Assembly (NCBI GenBank): GCA_963920665.1
Contig: OY987272.1
Coordinates: forward strand, 9,863,001-9,927,000
Length of the DNA: 64,000 bases
Direction of reading: 5' to 3'
Source: Straminergon stramineum
Lineage: Eukaryota; Streptophyta; Bryopsida; Hypnales; Calliergonaceae
Shown here: one piece after another, positions 24,450 to 34,829 of the stretch
Position numbering within the stretch: position 1 is the first letter of the stretch
How the letters are laid out: each line of letters starts with the position of its first letter
The notes under the pieces: generated by a model
The model's database searches: none
Told to the model about the DNA's origin: nothing
Seen by the model: the letters and a program-made list of their open reading frames with translations, nothing else
Position numbers and translations under genes: made by a program

Positions 24450-27400
24450 ATGGTGAAGTATCTCCAATTGACGCTCATTAGAGCCGTCAAAATCAATGCC
24501 TGCACCAGTTTGAGTAAGTCGGTTCGTTTACATTCTTCGCTTGTTTGGTCGTAATCATTGAACGACCTTCAAGTACCAATGCCAGAACTTTGAGAACTTA
24601 AACTGGCCAAGTTATCGGGTTCAGTCGGACGACTGAAACTGCTCCAATGGCACTGAAATTCTCCATTTCGACGATTATGAGGTTCGGAGATCATATTTGT
24701 TGATATGGCGTGTTTCAAAGCTCTGGATATGGGATGGTCAAGCTCTCAGAGCTTTGAAAATGACGACTAATACAGATTTCAGGTTTTAGTCGGTCGGCTG
24801 AAAGGGCTCCAATTTTCACTCACAAGGGAAGTAGAAGAGGTTACCATGTGGGAGAAATTGGACCATTACCACATCTTTACCACCTCTAAGAGGTAAACTA
24901 CTATGAGTTTTTCACTTAGAAGGTGGTAATGGTCCAATTTTTCCCACATGGTAACCCCTCCTACTTCCCTTGTGACTGAAAATCCACCCCCGAACGGCAT
25001 TGGTATGAAGTTTTTGTGGTTTTATTTGCAAAAATGGCGTGTTTCAGAGCACTGAAGTTGTGATGTTTCAGTGTCCCGTGACTTGAAATCTAGGACACGG
25101 CAAGATGTGAGGTTTCAGTCGCCTTAGTGAGCCCTCAGAATCATTGGAGCAGTTTCAGTCGGGCGACTGAAACCTCATATGAAGGGCTCACTGGAGTGAC
25201 CCGATGATATTGAAACCCATCATTTCAACGAATTTAAGGTTACTTTGGTTGGGAATAGAAATATCTTATTTTCGTCGACTTCTCTTGTATTCGTTAAATC
25301 GACTTGTTTAAAAGTGCCAGAATTGTGGCAGTCAAGTGCACAAAGGCTTTAAAAAAAAGGAATATTTGATATAGATCTGAGTTTCTAGATTAGCATAGAC
25401 CTGAAAAAGTTCCAATTTCTTGGACTTCAATTTGCCATTTTGTTGAACATGGCGATTCATTTTTCCGAAATTCCACATCTGTATTAACAACTAAGGTGGT
25501 GCTTCCACATTTGAATGCAGAAGCTCGAACGAGGGTATACGCAAAAGCTTCTTACAAAAATACCGTCCACACAACCAGTCCAGTAGTAGGTATGATCCAG
25601 TTTTCCTTTCGCCAAATTCTGAAGATTCTACTTGTGTTGGACGCGTGAATTCTAGTGTGTACGTTCTGTAGAGGAGGCTTTCTCAGTGAGCTTAGTGCCG
25701 ACGTTTAGGTTTAGGGTTTGATTATCTACAAAAAGTAAAAATGTCGGAAGTACTCCAGGCTTGATCCAGTCCTACGATATAAATGGAGTTATGAACTTGA
25801 TGGTATAGTACCTTAGTTAAATACACACCCAATTGTGTAAGCCTGTGATGTATGGATTGCTTGGATTGGGGTGGTTGCAGATATGGGACAGAATCCTGTA
25901 TTTGCGGGGGACGGAACCAATGTGTGTCATTTCGTCTACGAGAACGAGGCTGAGTTCATCACCCTTGAATTATTCAACAGGAATGACACCTGTGTTGGAA
26001 ATTCGCAGTAAGTTTCGTTAGAAGAAATTCCACAGGTTTCATTTGACTCCCAAGTCTCTTAGGTCCCTGTATTCACTACTGCACTACCCCTCACCAATTG
26101 GTGCAACCCCACCATGTGGAAAGTATCAACATAGATAAATCGCCAATTTCATTGAATTGACATGGTTTTTATAGAACTTGACATTCATCTTCACAAAGCT
26201 TTGAAAACTAGCTAGGATTGGTATATATTTACGTTGCAGGCAGTGCCCTAACTCGTGGCATTCCGCCAATTTTACTAAATTAACGTCATAAACAACCTTG
26301 AGATGTTGCTCCAACCTTCCCGCTTGGTTGAATTATCCCTTCGTAGTTTTTAAAATGTTGTTCAACGGGGGTTTGTGGTAGTGTCCGGAGAACTTCGGTT
26401 TTGCGTGATGACAAATTTACTGTATGAAAAAAGAAAATTTTGATGACACAGAATTTGAATCTTGATAAGTTTTATGGCTTTTTGACACATGGATGATCAC
26501 CTAATTGGGAACGGAACGACACTTGCGCACCCAATCTACAAAGTTTCTTCTAATAACGGCATTCCTTTATGTTCTCAGAGGAGAAAAATGATCAGAATTT
26601 CGCATGCTTGTTAGTTCAGTTTCACTTCTGGTTGACAAAAAGGGCCTAATCTTTGTGGAGACAATCTGGCAGAATTTCCTTCACGGAGCTTGCAAATTTA
26701 AAGCCGGAGCAAGACCCAGAAGAGAAGACCTTGCCAGTACGGGTCGCTTCTGGTGGCTACCAGAAGCCGTTCGGAGAATTAATCTTGACTGTTCAAATTA
26801 AACAGCAGAAGGTGAGGAGATTTAAGGTTGAATGGTTATAATCTGTTAAATTGGATTGTTCTAAAGTGCCAATACTGTGACATCCAATTGCACAAATCTC
26901 TAAAAACTGGGAATGATATAAAATAGGAATCAAATAGATCTGAGGTTTCAGACATGGAAAGAGACAATTTCTTAGAACTTTGCCAATTTAACAAACATGG
27001 TGATTCGATTTCTGTGCAATTTTGTGAGTTTCTGTGAATGCATTCTGATGTTTCTAGAGATTTTACTCCTCACAATCGGAGAAAATTTATCGTTGCATTG
27101 TTGTGGACAGGCTGAAGGGAAGGAGGGAAACCTAAATGTTGAGCTTAAGCAAGGAAACATCAAGGGGCTCATCTCCATTTTCGGATGTAATTTTGTTTGC
27201 CTTTGATCTCCACTTCTTTTGTTATCAGTTAGGTGGAGGATGCTATTTGTGTCATTTTAAAAGGCATTTCTACATACATGAAAGTGTGATTTTTATGTAG
27301 ATTTTATGTGGTTTTTTAGAGCTGGTGCGATAGTAGACAATGAACCTCATTCAATGATGAATGGCCGTAGAGATTTAGGCAAGTCATGCTTACAGCGTCT

Positions 27401-29653
27401 TGCTAATTGAAGGCCCAACTAAGTATATGTATAGGGTTCAGGAGTATATGAATAGCTGAGATTCTTTTGTTGGTAGTAGGGTCATTACATGAGAGATCGG
27501 GTTGAGTATCTACCTTAAATGCTATTTTTTGATGCTTTTGATTTGTACCATAGAACCCATATATTAACTCCTCGTCCATTAAGTCTATGCAGTGATATTG
27601 GTGAAGGTACTGAACCACTATTTTTTGTTTTATGCAGCAAGGACAACTAAAATGAATGCGAAGCTCATCTACAAGCACACTACATTAGCAAGTGGAATCC
27701 TCGAAGGTGAGTTTACATGACACCTTGAAAGATGACGACTCGGCTGGAGTCACACTTGCACTTGCAACTCTGAATACCATATTTGTCTGTCCATAATCCT
27801 CTCGTCTCTTTCATCTCGCATGATGCGTTGCGCTTGGATAAGCGATGGGTCTAGAGCCGTCTTCTTGTTCTTAAGAGTCATAGATCTCGATGAAGATTGT
27901 TAAGTCTTAAAGATCTATGGCTCTCTGAAAAGGGATGAGATTATGATTCGGATAAACCCTACTTGTCTGCTAAACCCTCCGTGTTCCCTGATGTCATGTG
28001 CATTGCTTGTGTGAGGTGTGTCAGGGATGGGAAACAAATTTATGTGGCACGCGAACAACACGTTCACTTTCTTAATCAACTCTTCCGACCCAGAAGATGT
28101 ACTTGAAATTGAGCTCTATAATGGATTAAACAAGGTCGGGCAATGCAAGTAAGTGTAAACATGCTGTAAATAATCCTTGAGTATACCTTCAATTCTGTCT
28201 GTCGTGTCTTTCGAGGTCGGTATGGCATTGTATTTGAAGCTGCTTTAGAACTGAATAAGGCACACCGGCTTCCTGATTGATCTACATTGTCGTATTTCTT
28301 AGATGATTGGCAACTTTTCAAGAAATTTCCAGATGCCCTTCATTCTGGAACCTTAGATCTTTATCAGTCTTATTATTCAGAATCGACTGTGCTGACTTGA
28401 ATGTCACAATTTTCTAACACTGAATCGCCATGCCATTTTAACAAAAATGGTCGGTCACCCTTGTGTGTCAAATGCAGGATTCAGATGTCATTGCTCATAA
28501 CAGGAGAGGAGGGTCTCCGAGCCGATCCGAGGAAGGCGGTTACTCGAACAGCAGATCTGCTCGTGAAAAATAAAAAGGTTGGATCTATCGAAGTGGCTGC
28601 CACTTTCACCAAAACTCCTGTAAGTCCACTGCAACACAGGGTTACAATGTAGTAACTATAACTCATCTGTTTGTAATCTTTATGTGCTTACTAGAGTCAA
28701 GCCTGAAGAATGTAACCCTAAAATACCCAAATCCTCATTTGAATTTTGTCATGTTTTTTTTACTTACATCTTTGTTAAAATAAATTAGTTTTCTCAATTT
28801 TAGAAATGAAATTGGTATTATATAAACGATTGTTTTCTCAAGATTCAAACAGTACCTTGCATGAATGAGAAGCGGCATCACCCTGAATCACTATGTTCAT
28901 TATCTAGAAAATTTCAGTATTTAGAATACAGAAGCAATTAAGATAGAGGGTTAAAGACAGAGGATCCTTCCCATCTCTAAGTGCTTACAATTCGGATTTT
29001 ACGGTTCAGGTAAAGCACAGTTTACTCCTTCTCATTCTAAGGAATGTGAGTTTAGTGTTACTGATTTTGTTAAATTGGCGCAATACGGATGCCAAAAATT
29101 GTGACAAACATCTACACAGAACTCTAGAAACTAGGACAGGTAAAGATGTGATCTCCGTTTCAGGGCTCGAGTTCTGGAAGTGACAAAGCAGTGGAATACT
29201 GCCAAATTGACGTTTGAGGCTAACCTTCTTATTGTCATTCTTCTCCAGATTGGTCGAAGAAATTCTTATCCTCAGGATCACGCTTCCACGCTACCTCTGT
29301 ATCCCCCTTGGCCAGAAACACATCTGCATCACGTCCACCACCAATCACAACCCATGCCTAACATCTACTTTGGAAACCCAGTTGAGGGCTCGCCGTCATC
29401 TTCCGTTCCTCAGTCTCCACACCGATTTTACCCCCCCGAGCAACCGCATCTCGTGCAACCGGGACACATACCTCGGGCGGCAACGGGGCCGTATGAACCA
29501 TCTGCACCGTGTGCTCCGCAGGCAATGTACCCCCCAGAGGCACAAGTTCGTCAGACTGATGAGGCTCACGGGGCTCCCGCGGGCCGAGAGGAGAAGAAAA
29601 CCTACTTCCAAAACGACCCTGACATTGCAGAATTTGTGGGTCATTTCCATTAG
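24450..29653 (+). CDS. Two-C2-domain protein with Pro/His/Tyr-rich tail (SRC2-like)
   Basis: Nine exons join in frame: 24450-24513, 25521-25589, 25881-26007, 26673-26811, 27111-27186, 27638-27706, 28025-28148, 28478-28619 and 29249-29653, giving 404 residues. All introns have GT-AG borders. Residues 1-133 form a first C2-like domain (MVKYLQLTLIRAVKI... FITLELFNRNDTCVGNSQISF) and 134-270 a second (LNVELKQGNIKGLISIF... VLEIELYNGLNKVGQC). Residues 271-404 are a low-complexity tail rich in Pro, His, Tyr and Gln, as in plant SRC2 proteins. C2 domains usually bind membranes, often through Ca2+. The Asp residues of the Ca2+-binding loops are mostly missing here, so calcium-independent binding is likelier. 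Intron phases run 1-1-2-0 twice, which points to internal duplication. Intron 1 contains a strong hairpin element, and several introns carry a shared palindromic repeat. The exon 5 donor (GGAT|GTAATT) is the weakest junction. Confidence 0.82.
24812..24983. repeat. Near-perfect 64-bp hairpin (MITE-like) in intron 1 of the two-C2 gene
   Basis: The left arm begins ATTTTCACTCACAAGGGAAG (24812) and pairs with the right arm ending at 24983; about 60 of 64 positions pair, around a loop of about 45 nt. CCA occurs on both sides (24809-24811 and 24984-24986) and may be a target duplication. In a transcript of the intron it would fold into a long stem resembling a MITE-derived small-RNA precursor. Confidence 0.75.
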
Positions 29654-31128
29654 AATTAGGGTGGTGCTGCTGCTGCTGCTGTGGTTTGGCAGTGTTGACT
29701 GTGTGACTGTTGGAAGCGAAGTTGCAGTCTGTGTGTGAATATTAAAGTAGTTGTCAGTTTTCCAGCTGTAATTCGAGCTGAGGAGTTGTTTACAGTAGTC
29801 CGCACGATGATTTTTTTTTCGAGAATTGAGTGCTTCCTTATGCTTTTGTGACGGAAGGCGGGTTTCCCCCAAACCGACACTTTCTGCTACTGTGCCTAGT
29901 TACTATTATTAGACTGGTCAAATTTTCATATTTTCTTGTTGGCAAGAACGTAACACCAAAGAATGTCACCAAAGAACGTGACATTTGGATACCGTATGCG
30001 CGTGTATGCAAAAGTTATGAAGGGTTAAAGTTTTTGTGAATAGAGGTTCTGGAATCGTTTCTTCCACATAGGTGTACATATTGATTTCGGAGATGTGCCC
30101 ACAGTGATGACGGCGGTTTGGGGTCTTAGCGTTTACAACACTCCCCTTGCGTTGAAACTTCATCTGATGCGTTTTGCACAAGTTTTTTGTAACTGTAATT
30201 GTAAATAGGTTGTATAGTCAAATTAGTCTATTCAAAAACTTCTAGACATCATCATGTAGGATCTTCCTAATGATTCCTGGGGAGGTTTTCCTATGATCAG
30301 TGTTCGTGTGGAGTTTTTTTCCCCAAGTATGATCATAGAGAGGCCTCCATAAGATCGATCACTGACCATTGGGAATGTTGTCCGAAAGTTTTGGAAACAG
30401 TGGCAATGGGAAAACTCTGTTTGTAAATGTATCCGAGGCATTTGAGTTTTGAGAAGAGAGATTTGCTTTCATAACGATTTTTTTTAGCGAAATTGAAGAA
30501 CCAGTTTCTTGCCCACGAGTAGGGGGCAAGGTACCTTTTGCATTACTTGCTCTCATAATAATTGTCATCTCAAAGCATGCGTAAGAAAGCCATCTAGCTT
30601 GTAATCTGACAACAAAACACAACCCAATCAATCATCACAACAAAATTCCCCAAACCATCGTCATTACTTTAAATCGAAAGCATGAATCAACCTTTTTACA
30701 ACAAACAAGCAAACCCAGACCAAAAAAATGCCAAAATCTCGATTATTGTGTAACAGATCCCATCACCAATTTCACGTACTGGCTGAACCACATCTTACTG
30801 CTGTTCTCGCTCCAGTACAACGTCAATTCCTTCAAATTGGCAGTAATCCATGCGCCATTTTGACATTCGAATTACCTTCCTGTGCCAAGAGATCCGGTGA
30901 CAGATACGCAGATTAATTTGCAAATTGCATTTCCTCCTCAACATTGTGCACCTCTAAGCCAAAATTTCTAAACTCCTGTCCCTGCTCCCTAAATCAATTT
31001 ATTTCCTTCCTTACGCCATTTTTATGGAATTACGTCCGCCAATTAATTTAACGAAATTGTCGTTGCCGCCTTCAGTTCCTTTTCGCGTCCGAAACAATCC
31101 ATCGACTCAACCTACCTACCTTCAATTG
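29654..31128. other. Intergenic between convergent two-C2 and phytocyanin genes
   Basis: It holds the 3' region of the two-C2 gene, with a short GCT repeat just after the stop (about 29667-29682) and AT-rich sequence near 29740 that could include poly(A) signals. Toward 30.8-31.1 kb it carries two copies of the palindromic CGTCAATT...AATTGGC repeat (30820-30842 and 31036-31067). No gene is seen; frames of 60-120 codons here look like chance. Confidence 0.4.
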
Positions 31129-33126
31129 CTACCAGAAAAGAAAAACTCCCGCAACGACCAAGCAAGTGAAAATCACCTCCAGGTTAAACTCGCGACCCAT
31201 CTTTCCAGTATCATAATCATCCGAAGGCGATGGAGCTGGTGCGAAATTCGAAAGAGCAGGAACTGCTGCGAAACTCGACGGAGCAGGAGCTGGAGCTGGA
31301 GCTTCACGGACTCTCATCGGTGGAGGAGCTGCAGGGGATTCATACGTCTGGTTTCGATGAGAATTTCGTGTTGCTGGTGGACGTCGTGACGGCTTTGGAT
31401 GAAAATCTGGATGGGAATGGGAATGGGAATGCGAATGCGACTGGGGTGGTGCAGGTGAAGCTAAAACTGGAGGAGGAGGCGAACTTCGAGGCGGTTCTGG
31501 AGGACCAGCTAACACTGGAGCTGGAGCTAAAGGGTAGAATTGCCCAGCGCTGGGTGGAATTGCTGGAGGAAACGGCTGTGGAGGGGGTGGGAGAGGGTTT
31601 GGAGGAGGTGGAGAATGGGGTGGGGGGAGAGGGGCAGACCGCAAGTGGGGTGGAGGGGGATTTGGAGGCGGTTTTAGCGGTACTGGTGGAGGGGGTTGAT
31701 TTGGAGGTGGAATTAGCGTTGTTGTGGATCCCGTCACCACCAGCTTGATTAGCATTCCTCCTCCTTCGCAGTGGCCAGCGAATCCACAAATGAAGCAGTA
31801 TGTGCCTGGATACTCCAAACTGATGAGGTCGTGGCCGGACTGGTATTGCTTGATGGGGTTTGAGGTATTGCACGTCGCGTAATCGCTGATGTTCACTTGC
31901 TGGACGTTGTGGTCTGTTGGATCATACCTAAAACCTGCACCATCACATCACAAATTGAGGTTTAGAACATTGATGGAGAGGTTTTGGGGACATTTTTTAG
32001 AAGAAACTTGTGCCCAAGATGATGCAAGCTTCATCATGTGGGGGTGACGAATTGTGAGATCAAGAGGAATGGTGGGAATAGAATAACGCCCAAAGAATGA
32101 ATAGATGAATGAAGAAATGGACACATTGAATGAAGAAATGAAACATAATGGCATCCTAAGCGACACCCTTACCTCAAAAGAATGACACCATAAGTGTCAT
32201 TCAAAGTTTTGGTGTCATTCTTTGGGGTGTCATTAAATGTCTCCAACCTTTGGTAATTGATAGAAGGTTAACTTAGTTTTCAATAAAATTAGATTATTTC
32301 AAGAATTCCATTAGAGAAGTTTTGGACTCTCTAGACAGCTGCTAAGGTTTGATAAGCCACTTTCTTTCGAGACCCCTGCAAGGCTATTAAAAAAACATAA
32401 TCTTTGACAAAAATAAGATTCACCTTGTGTGAATATCAGGAATGAAAGGGAATATATCTTAATTTCCTATTCTCTTTTGAATATAAAATTGAAGTTGCCA
32501 CAACCCTCCTCCATTAAACTACTTGTGTACCAAAGCTTGAGTACCAATGCTCTGACAATTGGCAAGACAATGATTAGCAGAAATAGGGGAAAAATTCCTG
32601 TGTAGACAAAAAGAAAGTAATGTTGGGGTCCCTTCTGGTGCTTCTCGACAGCCCTGTGGAGAGTCGAAATTTTCTCTAATGCGTTCAACAATGTCATTGA
32701 TCAAGGGGGAGCAAGCTAAGCATGACGTAAATCCTGGGAAGATCTCTCTGCCTATGACTCTCTATGTGTTAGTGACAATATTTTGTGCTCAAGCTTTCAG
32801 CGATTTTAACGAAATGAATATAAAACTCTGCTCATAATTGACCTAATTCTTAAATTTCCGCCTCGTCGTCGTACACATCCTTACGATTGATGTCCCAGAA
32901 TCACTGAAAAAAGTTCCAATTTGAGGTGAGTCTTACTTAGTTTATCTCCAGGCACAAAAGTGTTTTCAGAAGCCCAGTCGGAGTAATAGGAAGCTGTGGG
33001 GGCGAAGTTCCATCCCGCGGGTCCTCCCACAATATACACCACGGCGACGGCCACTTGCACATGACTGAGTAGAATCGTGGCTTGCAGGAGATTCAACAAT
33101 ATTGTGCGCGCCATCTTCAAATGCAT
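31129..33126 (-). CDS. Phytocyanin (plastocyanin-like, uclacyanin/ENODL type) with Pro/His-rich linker and GPI-type tail
   Basis: Two exons on the minus strand, 33126-32937 and 31934-31129, join as A|GT (Ser64) to give 331 residues. Residues about 1-29 are a signal peptide; a second Met at residue 5 could be the real start. The cupredoxin domain (about 30-131) contains candidate copper ligands His72 (DHNVQQV), Cys113 (CFICG), His118 (GHC) and Met124, with Cys85-Cys119 placed for the usual disulfide. A long linker rich in Pro, Ser, Ala and repeated His-Ser follows, typical of arabinogalactan-type chimeric phytocyanins. The hydrophobic C-terminus (LEVIFTCLVVAGVFLF) fits a GPI-anchor signal. Expected location: outer plasma membrane or wall; role: probably electron transfer or signalling. 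The intron position is the usual one for the family. Odd points are an extra Cys110 and an apparently lengthened His-Met loop. The intron carries a MITE. Confidence 0.9.
32311..32679. mobile_element. MITE with TTAGAGAAGTTTTGGACTCT ends, copy 1, in the phytocyanin intron
   Basis: The left end, TTAGAGAAGTTTTGGACTCT, pairs with the right end, GAGAGTCGAAATTTTCTCTAA. The interior (for example AATGCTCTGACA, and GGGGAAAAATTCC-like strings) matches the copy at 50228-50609 in inverted orientation. It is 369 bp and non-coding. The outermost TA may be the target duplication. It lies wholly within the intron 31935-32936. Confidence 0.7.
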
Positions 33127-34121
33127 CTTGCAACCACACTCATCCCAGCTGCATTTTTAAGCAGGTTATACTACAATTAAGCACCACAAAAGAAATCAGA
33201 ATTGTTGAATCAGCGAAATCACTTAACATTATTATTATTACTGCGTAATACCTGGAATTGACAGTGCTTTTACAACTGAAATAGGCTAACAAAACTGAGT
33301 TATTTCAGAAAAAAAAACCAGTGGAAATTAGTGCAGGGAAATACGGTGTTTGTTCGGCAATAATTTGGGTTTGACAGGAGTTGGGCGCATAAATAGAGTT
33401 AGTGTGGGCTTCCGAATCAGTGCTGCTCCTAATATATGGCATGTACCTGAAAATGGGGCGCCTTGTATTTTCAGCTCAAATCAATGCCAATCTACACACT
33501 TGTGTGCTCATCACTGTTTCACCTCACTGCTCAAAATAAAAGATGCCGCCTTCTTGGTATCGAAGTGAGAGCCTCTACCTCAAAACGGAAGCAACGGAAG
33601 CAAGAGAAGTCCATTATGGTTAATCGCCAAGAAGCGCAAAACGCAATGTACACGTGAAGCTGCAATATGAACACTTTCGAGACTATCACTCGAGCCGAAA
33701 TTATCAGCAGCTCCTACAAATGTGATCGATCCTGCAGCCGCATATTTACATTAATGAATGACTTCTTTCACACCAATTTTTTTGATTCATTGCCCAAGTA
33801 GCTAGCCTTCTAGTTGCCTTCATTCATGTCTTTGGAAAATAAATAACCCCTTCCATGTCTTTGGAAAAATACAGGATGTCCTGTCCTGACACACATGGAG
33901 CGGTGGTTAGAAAGCTAGAGCACAGTTTTTGGAGCAAGTTGGGTGTCACTAGTTGATGAGAAAAATGATTTCAGTGGTGAAGAGGAAGGAAGAGAAGGGA
34001 AGAATTGATCTGGAGAGCAGGGGCTGCTGCGGCTCCATGATGGACGGGTGGGATTGAACTTACTAATGAGTTTTTCAGTTACTAACCTGAAAATTGTTGA
34101 TTGATATGATACGTCTCATTA

Positions 34122-34260
34122 CAGCCTCACCTCTCTAATGCAACACTTTGTGTTCCTACAACTGGATTTTGGAGAGCTCAATCTGGTGAGGAATGATTCC
34201 GTGACACCTTTACATTTGGGTTCCCCAAACGTGTCATATTAGAGAGGTGACAGGGTACTG
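34122..34260. mobile_element. Pogo-type MITE, TA|CAG...CTG|TA, copy 1
   Basis: A 139-bp unit opens CAGCCTCACCTCTCTAATG and closes ATTAGAGAGGTGACAGGGTACTG. It is flanked by TA on both sides (34120-34121 and 34261-34262). CAG...CTG ends with a TA duplication are characteristic of pogo elements of the Tc1/mariner superfamily. It is non-coding. Confidence 0.75.
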
Positions 34261-34295
34261 TAAAAATATTGATTGCTTGTGGTATTTTATCATTA

Positions 34296-34439
34296 CAATC
34301 TCACCTCTCTAACGTAAAATTTTACCATAGTAGATATTCCTACAATTGGGCATTTGATAATTCAATTTTGTGAGGGATGATTCTCTGACGCCTTAAAATT
34401 GGGGTTCCCAAACATATAATATTGGGTGAGACCGTACTG
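34296..34439. mobile_element. Pogo-type MITE, TA|CAA...CTG|TA, copy 2
   Basis: A 144-bp unit opens CAATCTCACCTCTCTAACG and closes ATTGGGTGAGACCGTACTG, with TA on both sides (34294-34295, 34440-34441). It lies 35 bp from copy 1 in the same orientation. Shared internal strings such as GGGGTTCCCAAAC show common origin. The flanking TTGATTGCTT/TGGTAT-like sequence is also shared, so the pair may have arisen by tandem duplication including some flank. Confidence 0.7.
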
Positions 34440-34829
34440 TACTGTAGTTTGCACGATCACTTGATGAAACAAGTTAAAAATGCTGATTGCTTATGGTATG
34501 TCTCATTAACACAAAATATGCACCTTCAGCCTCTCAATGAAAGCTTGATCATTGATGCAATTGGGATGTAATACCTCATCATCAAAAAAAAAGCTGATGC
34601 ACTTATCAATAATGAAATGTTCATGTGGTGTGTTTCAGAGCACCAAATTAGAAATGCTCTAGTGCCTAGAGCTTCAATACAATGCCTGGAATCGAATACA
34701 GATGGAGTTGTTTACTGTCACAACGCGCAGTCAACAACCTCCCATTTTGAAATTGCATACCACTTCGTGGTCTTGAGCTGTCTTTAGATGACCAACTTAC
34801 ACCGTGTCAGGATCTTCCTGTGGAATTGA

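Larger units (their letters stand above)
33127..34829. other. Phytocyanin promoter region and 3' flank of the dioxygenase gene
   Basis: Upstream of the phytocyanin ATG the sequence is moderately AT-rich; no TATA box can be assigned securely. A 24-bp string (CATGTCTTTGGAAAAT-like) is duplicated near 33827-33870. Two pogo-type MITEs follow (34122-34260 and 34296-34439). No gene is seen. Confidence 0.4.

Noticed and set aside
29180..29248. Upstream extension of the last two-C2 exon as an independent 157-codon gene
   Set aside because: The AG acceptor at 29248 and phase 0 continuity with exon 8 show that coding starts at 29249; the upstream codons are intronic.
31230..31873. Long frames overlapping the phytocyanin second exon on both strands
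   Set aside because: They mirror the proline-rich linker codons (CCN read backwards or out of frame); the spliced phytocyanin explains the region.
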